This document shows positions 19,246 to 27,983 of a DNA stretch of 64,000 nt, in pieces (positions within the stretch are counted from its first letter, which is position 1; each line of letters begins with the position of its first letter). Where the stretch lies: positions 959,001 to 1,023,000 of the forward strand of contig NZ_JAZHRU010000001.1 in NCBI RefSeq assembly GCF_036924525.1. The letters run 5' to 3'. The translations under genes and the position numbers were made by a program. A model generated the notes under the pieces. That model did no database searches. It saw only the letters and a list, made by a program, of their open reading frames with translations, and was not told the origin of the DNA. Source of the DNA: Bradyrhizobium sp. AZCC 1719 (GTDB lineage Bacteria > Pseudomonadota > Alphaproteobacteria > Rhizobiales > Xanthobacteraceae).

Positions 19246-19710
19246 CTACTTCCCCACCCTCTGCTGCAACCTCGCCATCGCCACGCCCTCGCGCGCCAAT
19301 TGATCGGCGCGCTCGTTTTCGGCGTGGCCGGCGTGGCCCCTGATCCAGTGCCAGCGCACCTCGTGCGGCTTTAGCGCCATGTCGAGGCGCTGCCAGAGAT
19401 CGACGTTCTTGACCGGCTTCTTGTCCGCGGTGCGCCAGCCGTTCCGCTTCCAGCCATGGATCCAGCCGCTGATGCCCTGGCGGACATACTGGCTGTCGGT
19501 GGTGAGGTCGACCACGCACGGCTTCTTCAGTGCTTCCAGCGCCGAGATCGCCGCCATCAGCTCCATGCGGTTGTTGGTGGTGTGCGGCTCGCCGCCCTTC
19601 AGTTCTTTCTCTTTATCGCCGAACCTCAGAATCGCGCCCCAGCCGCCGGGGCCGGGATTGCCCGAGCAGGCGCCGTCGGTGAAAACCGTCACGTGAGGCA
19701 ATTCGCTCAA
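19246..19710 (-). CDS. rnhA: Ribonuclease HI
   Basis: 154 residues. Removes RNA from RNA-DNA hybrids. The catalytic acids are seen in [17 protein letters not shown] (Asp), [10 protein letters not shown] (Glu), [11 protein letters not shown] (Asp) and [15 protein letters not shown] (His and Asp). Its ATG overlaps the stop of the homoserine kinase gene by four bases (19707-19710), so it is the last gene of the ispH-thrB-rnhA group. Confidence 0.96.
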   Translation of the reverse strand: MSELPHVTVFTDGACSGNPGPGGWGAILRFGDKEKELKGGEPHTTNNRMELMAAISALEALKKPCVVDLTTDSQYVRQGISGWIHGWKRNGWRTADKKPVKNVDLWQRLDMALKPHEVRWHWIRGHAGHAENERADQLAREGVAMARLQQRVGK

Positions 19711-20687
19711 GCGGCAAATCCGGGCTGGGTCAGGCCGTAATCGCGCACGCTGGAAACGCTCTGGTGGAAGCGCAGCTTGCGGACGTATTCGAGCGGGTCC
19801 TTCGGCTTCACCAGCGCGCCCGGCGGCACGTTGAGAAAATCGACCAGCCGCGTCAGCAGGAAGCGCAGCGCCGAGCCGCGCGCGAGCAGCGGCAGCGCTT
19901 CCTGCTCGGTATCAGACAATTGCCGCTCGCGGCCATAGGCGTTGAGCAGCGCGCGCGCCTTGGTGACGTTGAACGAATGATCCGGCTCAAAACACCACGC
20001 ATTCAGGCAGATCGCGACGTCGTAGGCCAGGATGTCGTTGCAGGAAAACGGGAAGTCGATCAGGCCGGACAGCTTGTCGCCGAGGAAGAAGACATTGTCG
20101 GGAAACAGGTCGGCGTGGATGACGCCGAGCGGCAGATCTTTCGGCCAGCTTGCCTCGAGGTGATCGAGCTCGCGCGCGATGAAGTCCTGCAAGCCAGGCG
20201 CGACGCTGTCGGCGCGCGGCGCGGCGAGATCGAACAGCGGCCGCCAGCCTTCCACCGACAGCGGGTTCTTGCGGAACATCGGGAAGTCGCGGCCCGCCAG
20301 ATGCATCTTTGCAAGCGCCGCGCCGACGCCGGTGCAATGCGCGGCGTTGGGCCGCCGCGGCCACATGCCTTCGAGGAAGTTGATGATCGCCGCGGGACGC
20401 CCGGCCAGTTCGCTGTAGACTTCGCCCTTGCGGTTGCGGGCGGGCTGCGGGCAGCGCACGCCGCGCTCGGCCAGATGCGCCATCAGCGACAGGAAGTACG
20501 GCAGATCGTCCACTGCCACGCGCTTTTCATAGAGCGTGAGGATGAACGCGCCCTTGCTGGTATGCAGCAGAAAATTGGAATTCTCGACGCCTTCGGCGAT
20601 GCCCTTGTAGGAGAGCAACTCGCCGATTTCGTAACCCTTGAGGAAATCCGCGAGGTCTTCGGCGGCGACGTCGGTATAAACCGCCAT
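19707..20687 (-). CDS. thrB: Homoserine kinase (ThrB, aminoglycoside-phosphotransferase-like type)
   Basis: 326 residues; phosphorylates homoserine in threonine synthesis. This is the kinase-fold form of alphaproteobacteria, not the GHMP type of E. coli. The N-lobe has [20 protein letters not shown]; the catalytic loop is [14 protein letters not shown] (about 195-208), and the metal-binding segment is [18 protein letters not shown]. It overlaps rnhA by four bases and lies five bases downstream of ispH, so the three genes form an operon. Confidence 0.93.
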   Translation of the reverse strand: MAVYTDVAAEDLADFLKGYEIGELLSYKGIAEGVENSNFLLHTSKGAFILTLYEKRVAVDDLPYFLSLMAHLAERGVRCPQPARNRKGEVYSELAGRPAAIINFLEGMWPRRPNAAHCTGVGAALAKMHLAGRDFPMFRKNPLSVEGWRPLFDLAAPRADSVAPGLQDFIARELDHLEASWPKDLPLGVIHADLFPDNVFFLGDKLSGLIDFPFSCNDILAYDVAICLNAWCFEPDHSFNVTKARALLNAYGRERQLSDTEQEALPLLARGSALRFLLTRLVDFLNVPPGALVKPKDPLEYVRKLRFHQSVSSVRDYGLTQPGFAA

Positions 20688-20692
20688 CGCGA

Positions 20693-21661
20693 CTACTCGG
20701 CGGCAGCTTCAGGCCGCAGCGAACGCGGCAGCGGGAAGAATTCATTCTCCTCCGCGGCCGACACCGTCTCCACATGCAATTCGAAGCGCTCGGCGAAGGC
20801 GCCCATGATTTCCTCGACGATTACTTCCGGCGCGGACGCGCCTGCCGTGATGCCGAGGCTCTTGATGCCCTCGAAGCGCGACCAGTCCAGATCCGAGGCG
20901 CGCTGCGCCAGCACCGAAACCGGGCAGCCCTCGCGCTCAGCGACTTCGCGCAGGCGCTGCGAGTTCGACGAGTTCGGCGCGCCGACCACGATCAGGGCAT
21001 CGACAACCGGCGCCACCTTCTTCACCGCGAGCTGGCGGTTGGTGGTGGCGTAGCAGATGTCTTCCTTGTGCGGGCCGTTGATGTTCGGGAAGCGCTGCTT
21101 GAGCAGCGCGACGATCTCGGCGGTGTCGTCGATCGACAACGTCGTCTGGGTCACGAAAGCGAGGTTGTTGGGATCCTTCGGCGCGAACGTCTTGGCATCC
21201 TCAGCGGTCTCGATCAGCGTCACCGCGCCCGCCGGCAACTGCCCGAGCGTGCCGACCACCTCGGGGTGGTGCGAATGCCCGATCAGCAGGATTTCACGGC
21301 CGCGCTTGAAGTGGATCGCGGCCTCGCGGTGCACCTTGGTAACCAGCGGGCACGTCGCGTCCAGCGAGAAGAAATTGCGGGCGCGGGCGTCCGCCGGAAC
21401 CGATTTGGGAACCCCGTGGGCAGAAAACACCACCGGGGCGTTGGTATTGTCGGGGATTTCGGCGAGTTCCTCGACGAAAATCGCGCCCTTGGTCTTCAGG
21501 CTGTCGACCACGTAGCGGTTATGCACGATCTCGTGGCGGACATAGACGGGGGCGCCATAGATGGCGAGCGCCCGCTCCACGGTATCGATGGCCCGCACCA
21601 CCCCGGCGCAGAAGCCACGGGGAGAACAAAGCACGATTCTGAGGTCTGGTTTGGCTGGCAT
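20693..21661 (-). CDS. ispH: 4-hydroxy-3-methylbut-2-enyl diphosphate reductase
   Basis: 322 residues, the last enzyme of the MEP isoprenoid pathway; it makes IPP and DMAPP. The three cluster cysteines are in [22 protein letters not shown] and [11 protein letters not shown], and the HGVPKSV and GHSHHPEV motifs are present. First gene of the ispH-thrB-rnhA operon and divergent from trcR, with 219 bases between the starts. Confidence 0.97.
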   Translation of the reverse strand: MPAKPDLRIVLCSPRGFCAGVVRAIDTVERALAIYGAPVYVRHEIVHNRYVVDSLKTKGAIFVEELAEIPDNTNAPVVFSAHGVPKSVPADARARNFFSLDATCPLVTKVHREAAIHFKRGREILLIGHSHHPEVVGTLGQLPAGAVTLIETAEDAKTFAPKDPNNLAFVTQTTLSIDDTAEIVALLKQRFPNINGPHKEDICYATTNRQLAVKKVAPVVDALIVVGAPNSSNSQRLREVAEREGCPVSVLAQRASDLDWSRFEGIKSLGITAGASAPEVIVEEIMGAFAERFELHVETVSAAEENEFFPLPRSLRPEAAAE

Positions 21662-21880
21662 GGGGCGCTATCTCGGGACCGAATCACCCCTTGCCGGCGG
21701 GCAGGGAACGGCCAATTCGGATAAGGACTTGGGACTGCTTTCGGCCTGTGTCAAGGCACTTTAGCAGACCATTGCGCCAGTGGGGCCGGAAGGCCTATAT
21801 AGGCGTTGAATTCCCGTCATCACCGATGACCACAGGCTTCGCCTCCGAAAGAGGTGGGCGAAGCACAAAGGAGATTTGCC

Positions 21881-22576
21881 ATGAGCAATGCACCGCTGAT
21901 GCCCAAGGCGACGGCCGTGTGGCTGGTTGATAATACCGCTTTGACCTTCGACCAGGTGGCCGATTTCACCAAAATGCACCCCCTTGAGGTCCGCGCCATC
22001 GCCGACGGCGATGCGGCCCAGGGCATCAAGGGCATGGACCCGATTTCGACCGGCCAATTGACCCGCGACGAGATTGAGAGGGGTGAAAAGGATCCGAATT
22101 ACCGCCTCAAGCTCGGCGAGAGCAAGGTGGTGCTGCCGCCGGCCGCCAAGAAGAAGGGCCCTCGCTATACCCCGGTGTCGCGCCGCCACGAGCGGCCGAG
22201 CGCGATCCTGTGGCTGGTCCGCAACCATCCCGAACTGAAGGACGCGCAGATCATGCGCCTGGTCGGCACCACCAAGACCACCATCGCCTCTGTCCGCGAC
22301 CGCACCCACTGGAACGCTTCGACGCTGACCCCGATGGACCCTGTGACGCTCGGCCTGTGCTCGCAGATCGAGCTCGATTTCGAGGTGCAGCGCGCCGCGA
22401 AGGAAAAGCCGGTGCCCGCAGCCTACGGCGGCGCCACCCTGCTGCCGGCCTCAGAGACCACGAAGAAAGAGCCGGAGTTCGAGCCGAGCGAGAAGTCGGA
22501 GGACGACCTCAACGTCGATGCCGTGTTCGCCAAGCTCAAAAATATCGGCGGCAAGAAGCAGGACGAGGAAGAGTAG
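21881..22576 (+). CDS. trcR: DUF1013 protein, cell cycle transcriptional regulator TrcR
   Basis: 231 residues. ATG 21881 has AAAGGAG seven bases upstream (21867-21873). The family's conserved part covers about residues 5-150: KATAVWLVDNTALTFDQVADF and MHPLEVRAIADGD are followed by ERPSAILWLVRNHPELKDAQI and the helix-turn-helix-like RLVGTTKTTIASVRDRTHW. The C-terminus is acidic. DUF1013 proteins occur almost only in alphaproteobacteria and are named TrcR for a proposed cell-cycle transcription role. A terminator follows. Its promoter region is shared with ispH. Confidence 0.9.
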   Translation: MSNAPLMPKATAVWLVDNTALTFDQVADFTKMHPLEVRAIADGDAAQGIKGMDPISTGQLTRDEIERGEKDPNYRLKLGESKVVLPPAAKKKGPRYTPVSRRHERPSAILWLVRNHPELKDAQIMRLVGTTKTTIASVRDRTHWNASTLTPMDPVTLGLCSQIELDFEVQRAAKEKPVPAAYGGATLLPASETTKKEPEFEPSEKSEDDLNVDAVFAKLKNIGGKKQDEEE

Positions 22577-22601
22577 AAGTTATCGGCTACGGCTGATGTT
22601 G

Positions 22602-22634
22602 AACGCGGCGGGGCAACCTGCCGCGTTTTGTTTT
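22602..22634 (+). terminator. Rho-independent terminator of trcR
   Basis: Stem AACGCGGC (22602-22609) with GCCGCGTT (22620-22627) and a ten-base loop, followed by TTTTGTTTT. It lies 26 bases after the trcR stop. Confidence 0.85.
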
Positions 22635-22655
22635 GGCGGCCAACCATCCCTCAGT

Positions 22656-22746
22656 TGTCATGCCCCGCGAAGGCGGGGCATCCAGTACGCCGCGCTCTAT
22701 CGTTTCAATCACCACTTTCCCAGAGTACTGGATCCCCCGGATGACG
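22656..22746. repeat. Palindromic repeat, TGTCATGCCCCGCGAAGG type
   Basis: It begins TGTCATGCCCCGCGAAGGCG with GCCCCGCgaaGGCGGGGC as an inner hairpin, and ATCCAGTAC is complementary to GTACTGGAT near the end. The form differs from the CGTCATTCCGGG elements and the long C/G-arm elements. Resembles dispersed repeats of Bradyrhizobium; no gene inside. Confidence 0.6.
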
Positions 22747-22790
22747 AGTTGAGTCAGGTGATGACGGAGGTGCTTGAGCAGCGCACCCCC

Positions 22791-23009
22791 TCACGCCTTC
22801 TTCAAGAACTCCGTGCGCAGCACCAGGCCCTTGACCTTGTCGGTGCGGCCTTCGATTTCCTCCTCATTGTCGGTGAGGTGGATGTTCTTGATCACGGTGC
22901 CGCGCTTCAGCACGGTGGAGGATCCCTTCAGTTTCAGATCCTTGATGAGCGTGACGCTATCGCCCTCAGCGAGCAGCGCGCCGTTGGAATCCCTGACCTT
23001 GATGTCCAT
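22791..23009 (-). CDS. PhnA-domain protein (C-terminal domain only)
   Basis: 72 residues. VRDSNGALLAEGDSVTLIKD, GSSTVLKRGTVIKNIHLTD and VKGLVLRTEFLKKA match the C-terminal domain of PhnA/YjdM. The usual N-terminal zinc ribbon is absent: the frame runs on upstream to 23168, but only through repeat sequence. ATG 23009 is thus the likely start. PhnA is named from the phn operon but is not needed for phosphonate use; role unknown. Confidence 0.82.
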   Translation of the reverse strand: MDIKVRDSNGALLAEGDSVTLIKDLKLKGSSTVLKRGTVIKNIHLTDNEEEIEGRTDKVKGLVLRTEFLKKA

Positions 23010-23038
23010 GTGATGCCTTCTTTGTATGAAGTCCGGCG

Positions 23039-23177
23039 TCCTTCTCTTGTGGGAGAAGGTGCCATAGGCGGCCTGCGGCCGCCGTCCTTTAGTGGACGCC
23101 GATGCTTTGCATCGGCTATGCACAGTCCGCCGGATGAGCATGCGCTCATTCGACTCACCCTTTCCCACAAGGGGAGA
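23039..23177. repeat. Long inverted-repeat element, CCTTCTCTTGTGGGAG type
   Basis: Left arm CCTTCTCTTGTGGGAGAAGG from 23039, right arm CCCTTTCCCACAAGGGGAG to 23177, with inner hairpins GGCGGCCTGCGGCCGCC and CCGATGCTTTGCATCGG. It shares the outer arms and CAGTCCGCCGGATGA with the element at 19073-19240, so it is the same family. Lies between the PhnA-domain gene and the DUF6494 gene. Confidence 0.8.
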
Positions 23178-23206
23178 CCGGAAACAAGATCGCGCCGCTG
23201 CTCTTC

Positions 23207-23413
23207 TCAGCCCAGCTCGATCTCGTCGTCGATCTCATGCGACAGGCCGATGCCGCTGATCGTGAGAACCATCTTTGCCGGCAGCTTTTCATGGCCCTTC
23301 AGCTTTCCCGACTCGATGGCATCGCGCACGGCCTTTTCGACCTCACGCTGCGAGGTGACGCCGACTTGCTTGAGAAATTTGCGCAGGCTGACGTTGAAGA
23401 CATCTTCGTTCAT
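23207..23413 (-). CDS. DUF6494 family small protein
   Basis: 68 residues. It reads MNEDVFNVSLRKFLKQVGVT, then SQREVEKAVRDAIESGKL and a beta-strand end with SGIGLSHEIDDEIELG. The pattern matches the small DUF6494 family of proteobacteria (assigned from memory). Charged and soluble, no signal peptide. ATG 23413 has GGAGG (complement of cctcc) about six bases upstream on the coding strand. Function unknown. Confidence 0.75.
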   Translation of the reverse strand: MNEDVFNVSLRKFLKQVGVTSQREVEKAVRDAIESGKLKGHEKLPAKMVLTISGIGLSHEIDDEIELG

Positions 23414-23426
23414 ACGGACCTCCTGA

Positions 23427-23687
23427 TCACGGCCTCGTCGGATTGTTCAGCATCTGCTCGGCGAGATTGCGCTGGGCGCGGTCGGTACGCGCGTTGGCAT
23501 TGGCGCGCTGGACGTCGCGGTTCTTGCGGCAGATGACGTAGTCGTTCGAGCCCGGCGCGACGTTGTTGGAGCGACAAAACGCGTCATCATCGGCGCTGGT
23601 ATCGACCATGGTCGGCTGGCCGCGTTCGAGGCAACCCGCGAGCAGTGGTGCGATGAGGAGGAATGCGAGTGACAGGTTACGTCGCAT
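23427..23687 (-). CDS. Hypothetical lipoprotein
   Basis: 86 residues. The N-terminus MRRNLSLAFLLIAPLLAGC is a lipoprotein signal with lipobox LLAGC (Cys19). The mature part is short and polar, with one Cys pair (FCRSNNVAPGSNDYVICR) and an Arg/Asn/Gln-rich helix. It is followed after 13 bases by the DUF6494 gene on the same strand. No function can be assigned. The frame stays open upstream into repeats and antisense to prpE, which is not coding. Confidence 0.7.
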   Translation of the reverse strand: MRRNLSLAFLLIAPLLAGCLERGQPTMVDTSADDDAFCRSNNVAPGSNDYVICRKNRDVQRANANARTDRAQRNLAEQMLNNPTRP

Positions 23688-23734
23688 GCTCTGTCCCTTC
23701 CAGGTTTCGTCCTTGCCGGGCGCGCGTCCCCGAC

Positions 23735-23822
23735 TTGATCGGGATGAGCCGGCAATCCATCGAAATAATGGCAGCCTGCTTTGACGATGATGGATGCCCG
23801 GGTCAAGCCCGGGCATGATGAG
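23735..23822. repeat. Palindromic repeat, GATGGATGCCCGGGTCAAGC type
   Basis: Contains TTGATCGGGATGAG near the left and the hairpin TGCCCGGGTCAAGCCCGGGCA at the right, with GGCAATCCATC and GATGGATGCC complementary. Directly adjoins the next repeat at 23831, so two repeat families are stacked between the lipoprotein gene and prpE. Confidence 0.55.
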
Positions 23823-23830
23823 GAACCCGC

Positions 23831-23913
23831 CGTCATTCCGGGGCGATGCGAAGCATCGAACCCGGAATCTCGAGATTCCGGGTCTGGTGCTTGCGCACCA
23901 TCCCGGAATGACG
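23831..23913. repeat. CGTCATTCCGGG palindromic element, copy 1
   Basis: Outer arms CGTCATTCCGGG and CCCGGAATGACG pair exactly over 12 bases. Between them lie three hairpins: GCGATGCgaaGCATCG, the perfect palindrome CCCGGAATCTCGAGATTCCGGG centre, and TGGTGCttgcGCACCA. Same architecture as copies at 27858, 38437, 52332 and 54283. Confidence 0.9.
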
Positions 23914-23923
23914 ATCGCAACAA

Positions 23924-25834
23924 CTACACCCGGCCCTTCAGCGCGTCGCCGATTTCGTCGAGCACCTTGGGGTCCTCGATGGTGGCCGGCATGGTCCAGC
24001 TTTCGCCGTCGGCGATCTTCTTGATGGTGCCGCGCAGGATTTTTCCCGACCGCGTCTTCGGCAATCGCCCAACTGTGATGGCGAGCTTGAAGGCTGCGAC
24101 GGGGCCGAGCTTGTCGCGCACCAGCGCCACGATCTCCTTTTCGATCTCGGCCGGCTTGCGGGCCACGCCTGCTTTCAGCACCAGGAAGCCGCAGGGCACC
24201 TCGCCCTTGATGGCGTCCTTGATGCCAAGAACCGCACATTCGGCGACGTCGGGATGGGAGGCCAGAATTTCCTCCATACCGCCGGTGGAGAGTCGGTGGC
24301 CGGCGACATTGATGATGTCGTCGGTACGGCCCATCACCCAGACATAGCCGTCCTCGTCCTTGTAGCCGGCATCCGAGGTCTTGTAGTAGCCGGGAAACTC
24401 CGTGAGATAGGCTTCCCTGAAGCGCTGATCCTGCTGCCACAGCGTCGGCAGGCAGCCGGGCGGCATCGGCAGCTTGATCACGATAGAGCCCATGGTGCCC
24501 GCTGCGACCGGCTTGGATGCCTCGTCGACCACATCGACCTGATAGCCCGGCATCGGCACGGTCGGCGAGCCGTGCTTGACCGGCAGCATGCCCAAGCCCA
24601 CCGGATTGCCGGCGATGCACCAGCCGGTCTCGGTCTGCCACCAGTGATCGATGACCGGCACCTTCAATTGCGCCTCCGCCCATTCCACTGTCGGCGGATC
24701 GGCACGCTCGCCGGCCAGAAACAGCGTGCGGAATTTCGACAGATCGTATTTGCGGATGAAGGCGCCGTCAGGGTCTTCCTTGCGGATGGCGCGGAAGGCA
24801 GTCGGCGCGGTGAACAGTGCGACGGCCTTGTGTTCGGAAATGACACGCCAGAACGCGCCGGCGTCGGGCGTGCCGATCGGCTTGCCCTCATACATGATGG
24901 AAGTGGCGCCATGAATCAGCGGGCCATAGACGATGTAGCTGTGGCCGACGACCCAGCCTATGTCGGAGCCGCACCACCAGACCTCGCCCGGCTTGACGCC
25001 GTAGAGATTGAACATCGACCATTTCAGCGCGACCAGATGCCCGCCATTGTCGCGCACGACGCCCTTCGGAATTCCCGTGGTGCCTGAGGTGTAGAGAATA
25101 TAGAGCGGATCGGTCGCGAGCACCGGCGTGCACGGCGCGGCCTTGCCGGCGTCGAGCGCCGCGCGGCGGAGCGCCGCCCAGTCGTGATCGCGGCCGGCCG
25201 TGAGCTCGCAAAGATGCTGCGGCCGCTGCAGGATGACACAGGCCTGCGGCTTGACGCTTGAAAGCTTGATCGCCTCGTCGAGCAGCGGCTTGTACTGCAC
25301 GATGCGGCCGGGCTCGATGCCGCAGCTCGCCGAGAAGATCAGCTTCGGCTTGGCGTCCTCGATTCGCGTGGCGAGCTCTTTCGCCGCAAAGCCGCCGAAC
25401 ACCACCGAATGCACCGCACCAATCCGCGCGCAGGCCAGCATCGCGAACACCGCTTCCGGCACCAGCGGCATATACAGGATGACGCGGTCGCCCTTGGCAA
25501 CACCGAAATCGGCCATCACGGCGGCGAGCGTCTGCACCTCCTTCAGCATCTCGGCATAAGTGAATTTCGAGATGGTGTTGGTGAGCGGCGAATCGTGGAT
25601 CAGCGCGACCTGGTCGGCGCGTCCGCCCGCGACATGGCGGTCGAGCGCGTTGTAGCAGGTATTGACCACGGCGCCGGCGAACCATTGACCATAGGCGCCC
25701 ATCGAGGGATCGAAGATTTTTTTGGCCGGCTCGATCCAGTCGATCTCGCGCGCGGCCTCGGCCCAAAACCCTTCCGGATCGGCCAGCGAGCGGGCATGGA
25801 CCTCGTGGTAGCGGCTGTTGTCCTGGATGTTCAT
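23924..25834 (-). CDS. prpE: Propionyl-CoA synthetase
   Basis: 636 residues, an acetyl-CoA-synthetase-like ligase that makes propionyl-CoA from propionate, ATP and CoA. Opening YHEVHARSLADPEGFWAEAA, the P-loop YTSGTTGIPKGVVRD (about 243-257), WWQTETGW (about 395), and the C-terminal PKTRSGKILRGT with the acetylatable Lys. The PrpE-type sequence GGHLVALKWSM and WVVGHSYIVYGPL support propionate rather than acetate preference. No prp regulator or methylcitrate gene is beside it. Stop lies 11 bases from a palindromic repeat. Confidence 0.93.
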   Translation of the reverse strand: MNIQDNSRYHEVHARSLADPEGFWAEAAREIDWIEPAKKIFDPSMGAYGQWFAGAVVNTCYNALDRHVAGGRADQVALIHDSPLTNTISKFTYAEMLKEVQTLAAVMADFGVAKGDRVILYMPLVPEAVFAMLACARIGAVHSVVFGGFAAKELATRIEDAKPKLIFSASCGIEPGRIVQYKPLLDEAIKLSSVKPQACVILQRPQHLCELTAGRDHDWAALRRAALDAGKAAPCTPVLATDPLYILYTSGTTGIPKGVVRDNGGHLVALKWSMFNLYGVKPGEVWWCGSDIGWVVGHSYIVYGPLIHGATSIMYEGKPIGTPDAGAFWRVISEHKAVALFTAPTAFRAIRKEDPDGAFIRKYDLSKFRTLFLAGERADPPTVEWAEAQLKVPVIDHWWQTETGWCIAGNPVGLGMLPVKHGSPTVPMPGYQVDVVDEASKPVAAGTMGSIVIKLPMPPGCLPTLWQQDQRFREAYLTEFPGYYKTSDAGYKDEDGYVWVMGRTDDIINVAGHRLSTGGMEEILASHPDVAECAVLGIKDAIKGEVPCGFLVLKAGVARKPAEIEKEIVALVRDKLGPVAAFKLAITVGRLPKTRSGKILRGTIKKIADGESWTMPATIEDPKVLDEIGDALKGRV

Positions 25835-25859
25835 GGCGCACTCCCCGCTATCCCGCCTG

Positions 25860-25950
25860 TGTCATCATGCCCGTGCAGGGCATCCACGTCCTTGCTTCAG
25901 GTCAAAGAAGGGCAAGACGTGGATGGCCGGGACAGCCCGGCCATGGCGCT
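25860..25950. repeat. Palindromic repeat, CATGCCCGTGCAGGGCATCC type
   Basis: Inverted blocks ATCCACGTCCTTGC with GCAAGACGTGGAT, and TGGCCGGG with CCCGGCCA, separated by CTTCAGGTCAAAGAAG. Located upstream of prpE with nothing else recognisable to 26100. Confidence 0.55.
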
Positions 25951-26100
25951 CGGCGGCTTTGTTTGCCGCATTGTCACGGGAAGCGGCAGGAGATCAAGCG
26001 GGAATGGCTTGACCGTTCGACTAAACTCTACTGTCATCGGGCCGCGCTACGCGCCGACCCGTTGGCGCTCCTCACCATGAGGAGCCATGACGCAGTAAGG

Positions 26101-26865
26101 CTAGTATCCGGCGATCCCGTTGATCTGCTGCAGGCGCTCGCGCATGGCCTTGTTCAGGTCGTAGCCGGGCTGGCCGTATTCCGCGCTGCGGCGGGCGATG
26201 TATTGCTCCTGCTCGCGCCGCAGCTTGCGCGCCTGCTGTGGGGTCATCTTTCCAGCGGCCGCCCTGACATAGGCCGCTTGAACCTCGCGATCGAGATCGG
26301 CGAGTTCCGGATTGGCGCAGATCGCCTTCTCCACCTTACGGCGGGCAGCGGCACAGTTGAAGCTCGGTTTGCCGGCGACTGCCTTCAGCGCGCCTTGCCG
26401 CTCCGCCTCCTGCGCCAGCGCCCGGTGGTTGGCTCTTGCGACGACGTGATCCGGGTTGAGCTTGATTGCCGCGGCGAAATCGGCCACCGCCTTGGGTAGA
26501 TCACCTTTCTTGCGCCAGAGTTCGCCGCGCGCGTTGTGAACATCGGCGTGCGCCGGATCGAGCCGCAACACGCCATCATAATCGGCGATGGCACGGTCGA
26601 TCATGTCCTTGCGCTCATAGGCGGTCGCACGTGCAATCAGCGCCTTGATGCGATCGGCCTTCTCGGTCTTTGCGTTGTCGATCAGCGCACTGCAAAGATG
26701 CACCGTCCTGTCGTGATCATGTGCAAGGCCGGCGGCAAGACAGGACGCAGGATCGATCCGCAAATCCTTTGCTAGCTCGGTCCCGGTCGCCGACGCATCA
26801 TGCGCAAACGCCATCCACAGCAGAGAGGCCGCGACCAGGTTGCGGATATCGGGGTTGCCTCGCAT
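26101..26865 (-). CDS. TPR protein with LprI/DUF1311-like C-terminal region, exported
   Basis: 254 residues from ATG 26865. An N-terminal signal-like segment (LVAASLLWMAFAHDASA) is followed by TPR motifs at about 60-150 (AIADYDGVLRLDPAHADVHN and AVADFAAAIKLNPDHVVARA). After about residue 165 comes a LprI/DUF1311-like stretch: PSFNCAAARRKVEKAICANP, then ELADLDREVQAAYVRA, with a Cys pair as in lysozyme-inhibitor-like proteins. The arrangement suggests a periplasmic binding or scaffold protein. A longer GTG start at 26886 is possible. No functional partner nearby. Confidence 0.75.
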   Translation of the reverse strand: MRGNPDIRNLVAASLLWMAFAHDASATGTELAKDLRIDPASCLAAGLAHDHDRTVHLCSALIDNAKTEKADRIKALIARATAYERKDMIDRAIADYDGVLRLDPAHADVHNARGELWRKKGDLPKAVADFAAAIKLNPDHVVARANHRALAQEAERQGALKAVAGKPSFNCAAARRKVEKAICANPELADLDREVQAAYVRAAAGKMTPQQARKLRREQEQYIARRSAEYGQPGYDLNKAMRERLQQINGIAGY

Positions 26866-27076
26866 CAATTGATCCGGAAAAAGCACTATCGATTGCTACG
26901 CGATCCTAGCAAGCGACCTGCGTTTTCGACAAGCTGCCTGCAAATTTCCTGTTCGCGAGAACGGATTTTGGCCGAAACGTGACCTGCGGGAACGTAATCC
27001 TCTTCACAGACGGAAGAACACAATCCGTGAGAAAATCTGCCGTGAACCTTTTGCAGTTCACGCGGACTCAACCACC

Positions 27077-27847
27077 ATGACCACACTGATCGACTTCAAT
27101 CCGCCGCGCGCCATCGCGCAATCCCAAACCGGCTACTTTTACTTCTACATGGCGCTAGCCTGCATGGCCGTCGCCTTTCTCGGCTTCGCACCGACCTACT
27201 GGCTGCCAATGGCGAAGGGATCGTTCTCGGCCTCGCCCGTCGTGCACTTTCACGGCCTGCTGTTTTTCGCCTGGACGCTTTACTTTGCATTCCAGAGCTG
27301 GCTTGCCGCGTCCGGCAAAGTCGCCCGGCACCGCGCCATCGGCATGGTCGGCGTCTCGCTGGCGACCGCAATGACGATTTTTGGCTTCCTGGTCGCGGTC
27401 AACGCGATGAAGCGCTCCGCTGCGGCTGGATTGACCAATGAAGGAATCGCGTTCGCGATTGTCCCGCTCAGCGGAATTCTGTTCTTTGCCGTGGTGTTCA
27501 CGCTGGCGATTGCCGCCATCCGGCGGCCGGAAACCCATAAGCGGCTGATGCTACTGGCCAGCATCTCGCTGCTCGATGCCGCAGTCGCGCGCTGGTTTCT
27601 CACCTTCCTGGCGCCTCCCGGCCCACTCGGCCCGCCGCCGGTCCCGGTGACCATCCCGCCGGCTATCGTCGCCTATCTTCTGTTGGTGGCCGCTATCGTC
27701 CACGACTGGCGCACGCGCGGCCGGCCGCATCCGGTCTATGTCTACGGCGGCATTGCGCTGATCGCGATCAAGTTTCTGAACTGGCCGATCAGCCTCTCTC
27801 CGCTGTGGCATTCCTTCGCTGGCGGCATATTGGCGATGGCGCAGTAA
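27077..27847 (+). CDS. Hypothetical multi-pass membrane protein
   Basis: 256 residues with about seven hydrophobic segments, including FYFYMALACMAVAFLGFAP, FHGLLFFAWTLYFAFQSWLA, MVGVSLATAMTIFGFLVA and PAIVAYLLLVAAIVHDW. Conserved-looking polar spots are HFHG and ARHRAIG, as in small integral membrane proteins of the DUF2306/YozB-like type, but I cannot place it firmly. ATG 27077 follows ACTCAACCACC, without a strong ribosome binding site. It stands alone between convergent or divergent neighbours. Confidence 0.7.
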   Translation: MTTLIDFNPPRAIAQSQTGYFYFYMALACMAVAFLGFAPTYWLPMAKGSFSASPVVHFHGLLFFAWTLYFAFQSWLAASGKVARHRAIGMVGVSLATAMTIFGFLVAVNAMKRSAAAGLTNEGIAFAIVPLSGILFFAVVFTLAIAAIRRPETHKRLMLLASISLLDAAVARWFLTFLAPPGPLGPPPVPVTIPPAIVAYLLLVAAIVHDWRTRGRPHPVYVYGGIALIAIKFLNWPISLSPLWHSFAGGILAMAQ

Positions 27848-27857
27848 CTGGATGGGT

Positions 27858-27975
27858 CGTCATTCCGGGGCGCGCGAAGCGCGAACCCGGAATCTAGAGG
27901 TTTCTCACATCGAGATTCTCCGATGTGCGGATGCACATCGTAGTTCGCGCGCTTCGCACGCGCTCCGGAATGACG
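27858..27975. repeat. CGTCATTCCGGGG palindromic element, copy 2 (long variant)
   Basis: Outer arms CGTCATTCCGGGGCGCGCGA and CGCGCTCCGGAATGACG. Inner hairpins GCGCGCgaaGCGCG, GATTCTCCGATGTGCGGATG (imperfect) and GCGCGCTTCGCACGCGC. About 118 bases against 83 in the short form, so it carries an extra inserted hairpin. Confidence 0.8.
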
Positions 27976-27983
27976 GCACTAAA

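Noticed and set aside
23427..24683. 418-residue frame ending in the lipoprotein
   Set aside because: Only the last 86 residues, with their own start and lipobox, look like a gene; the rest is repeat DNA and antisense to prpE.
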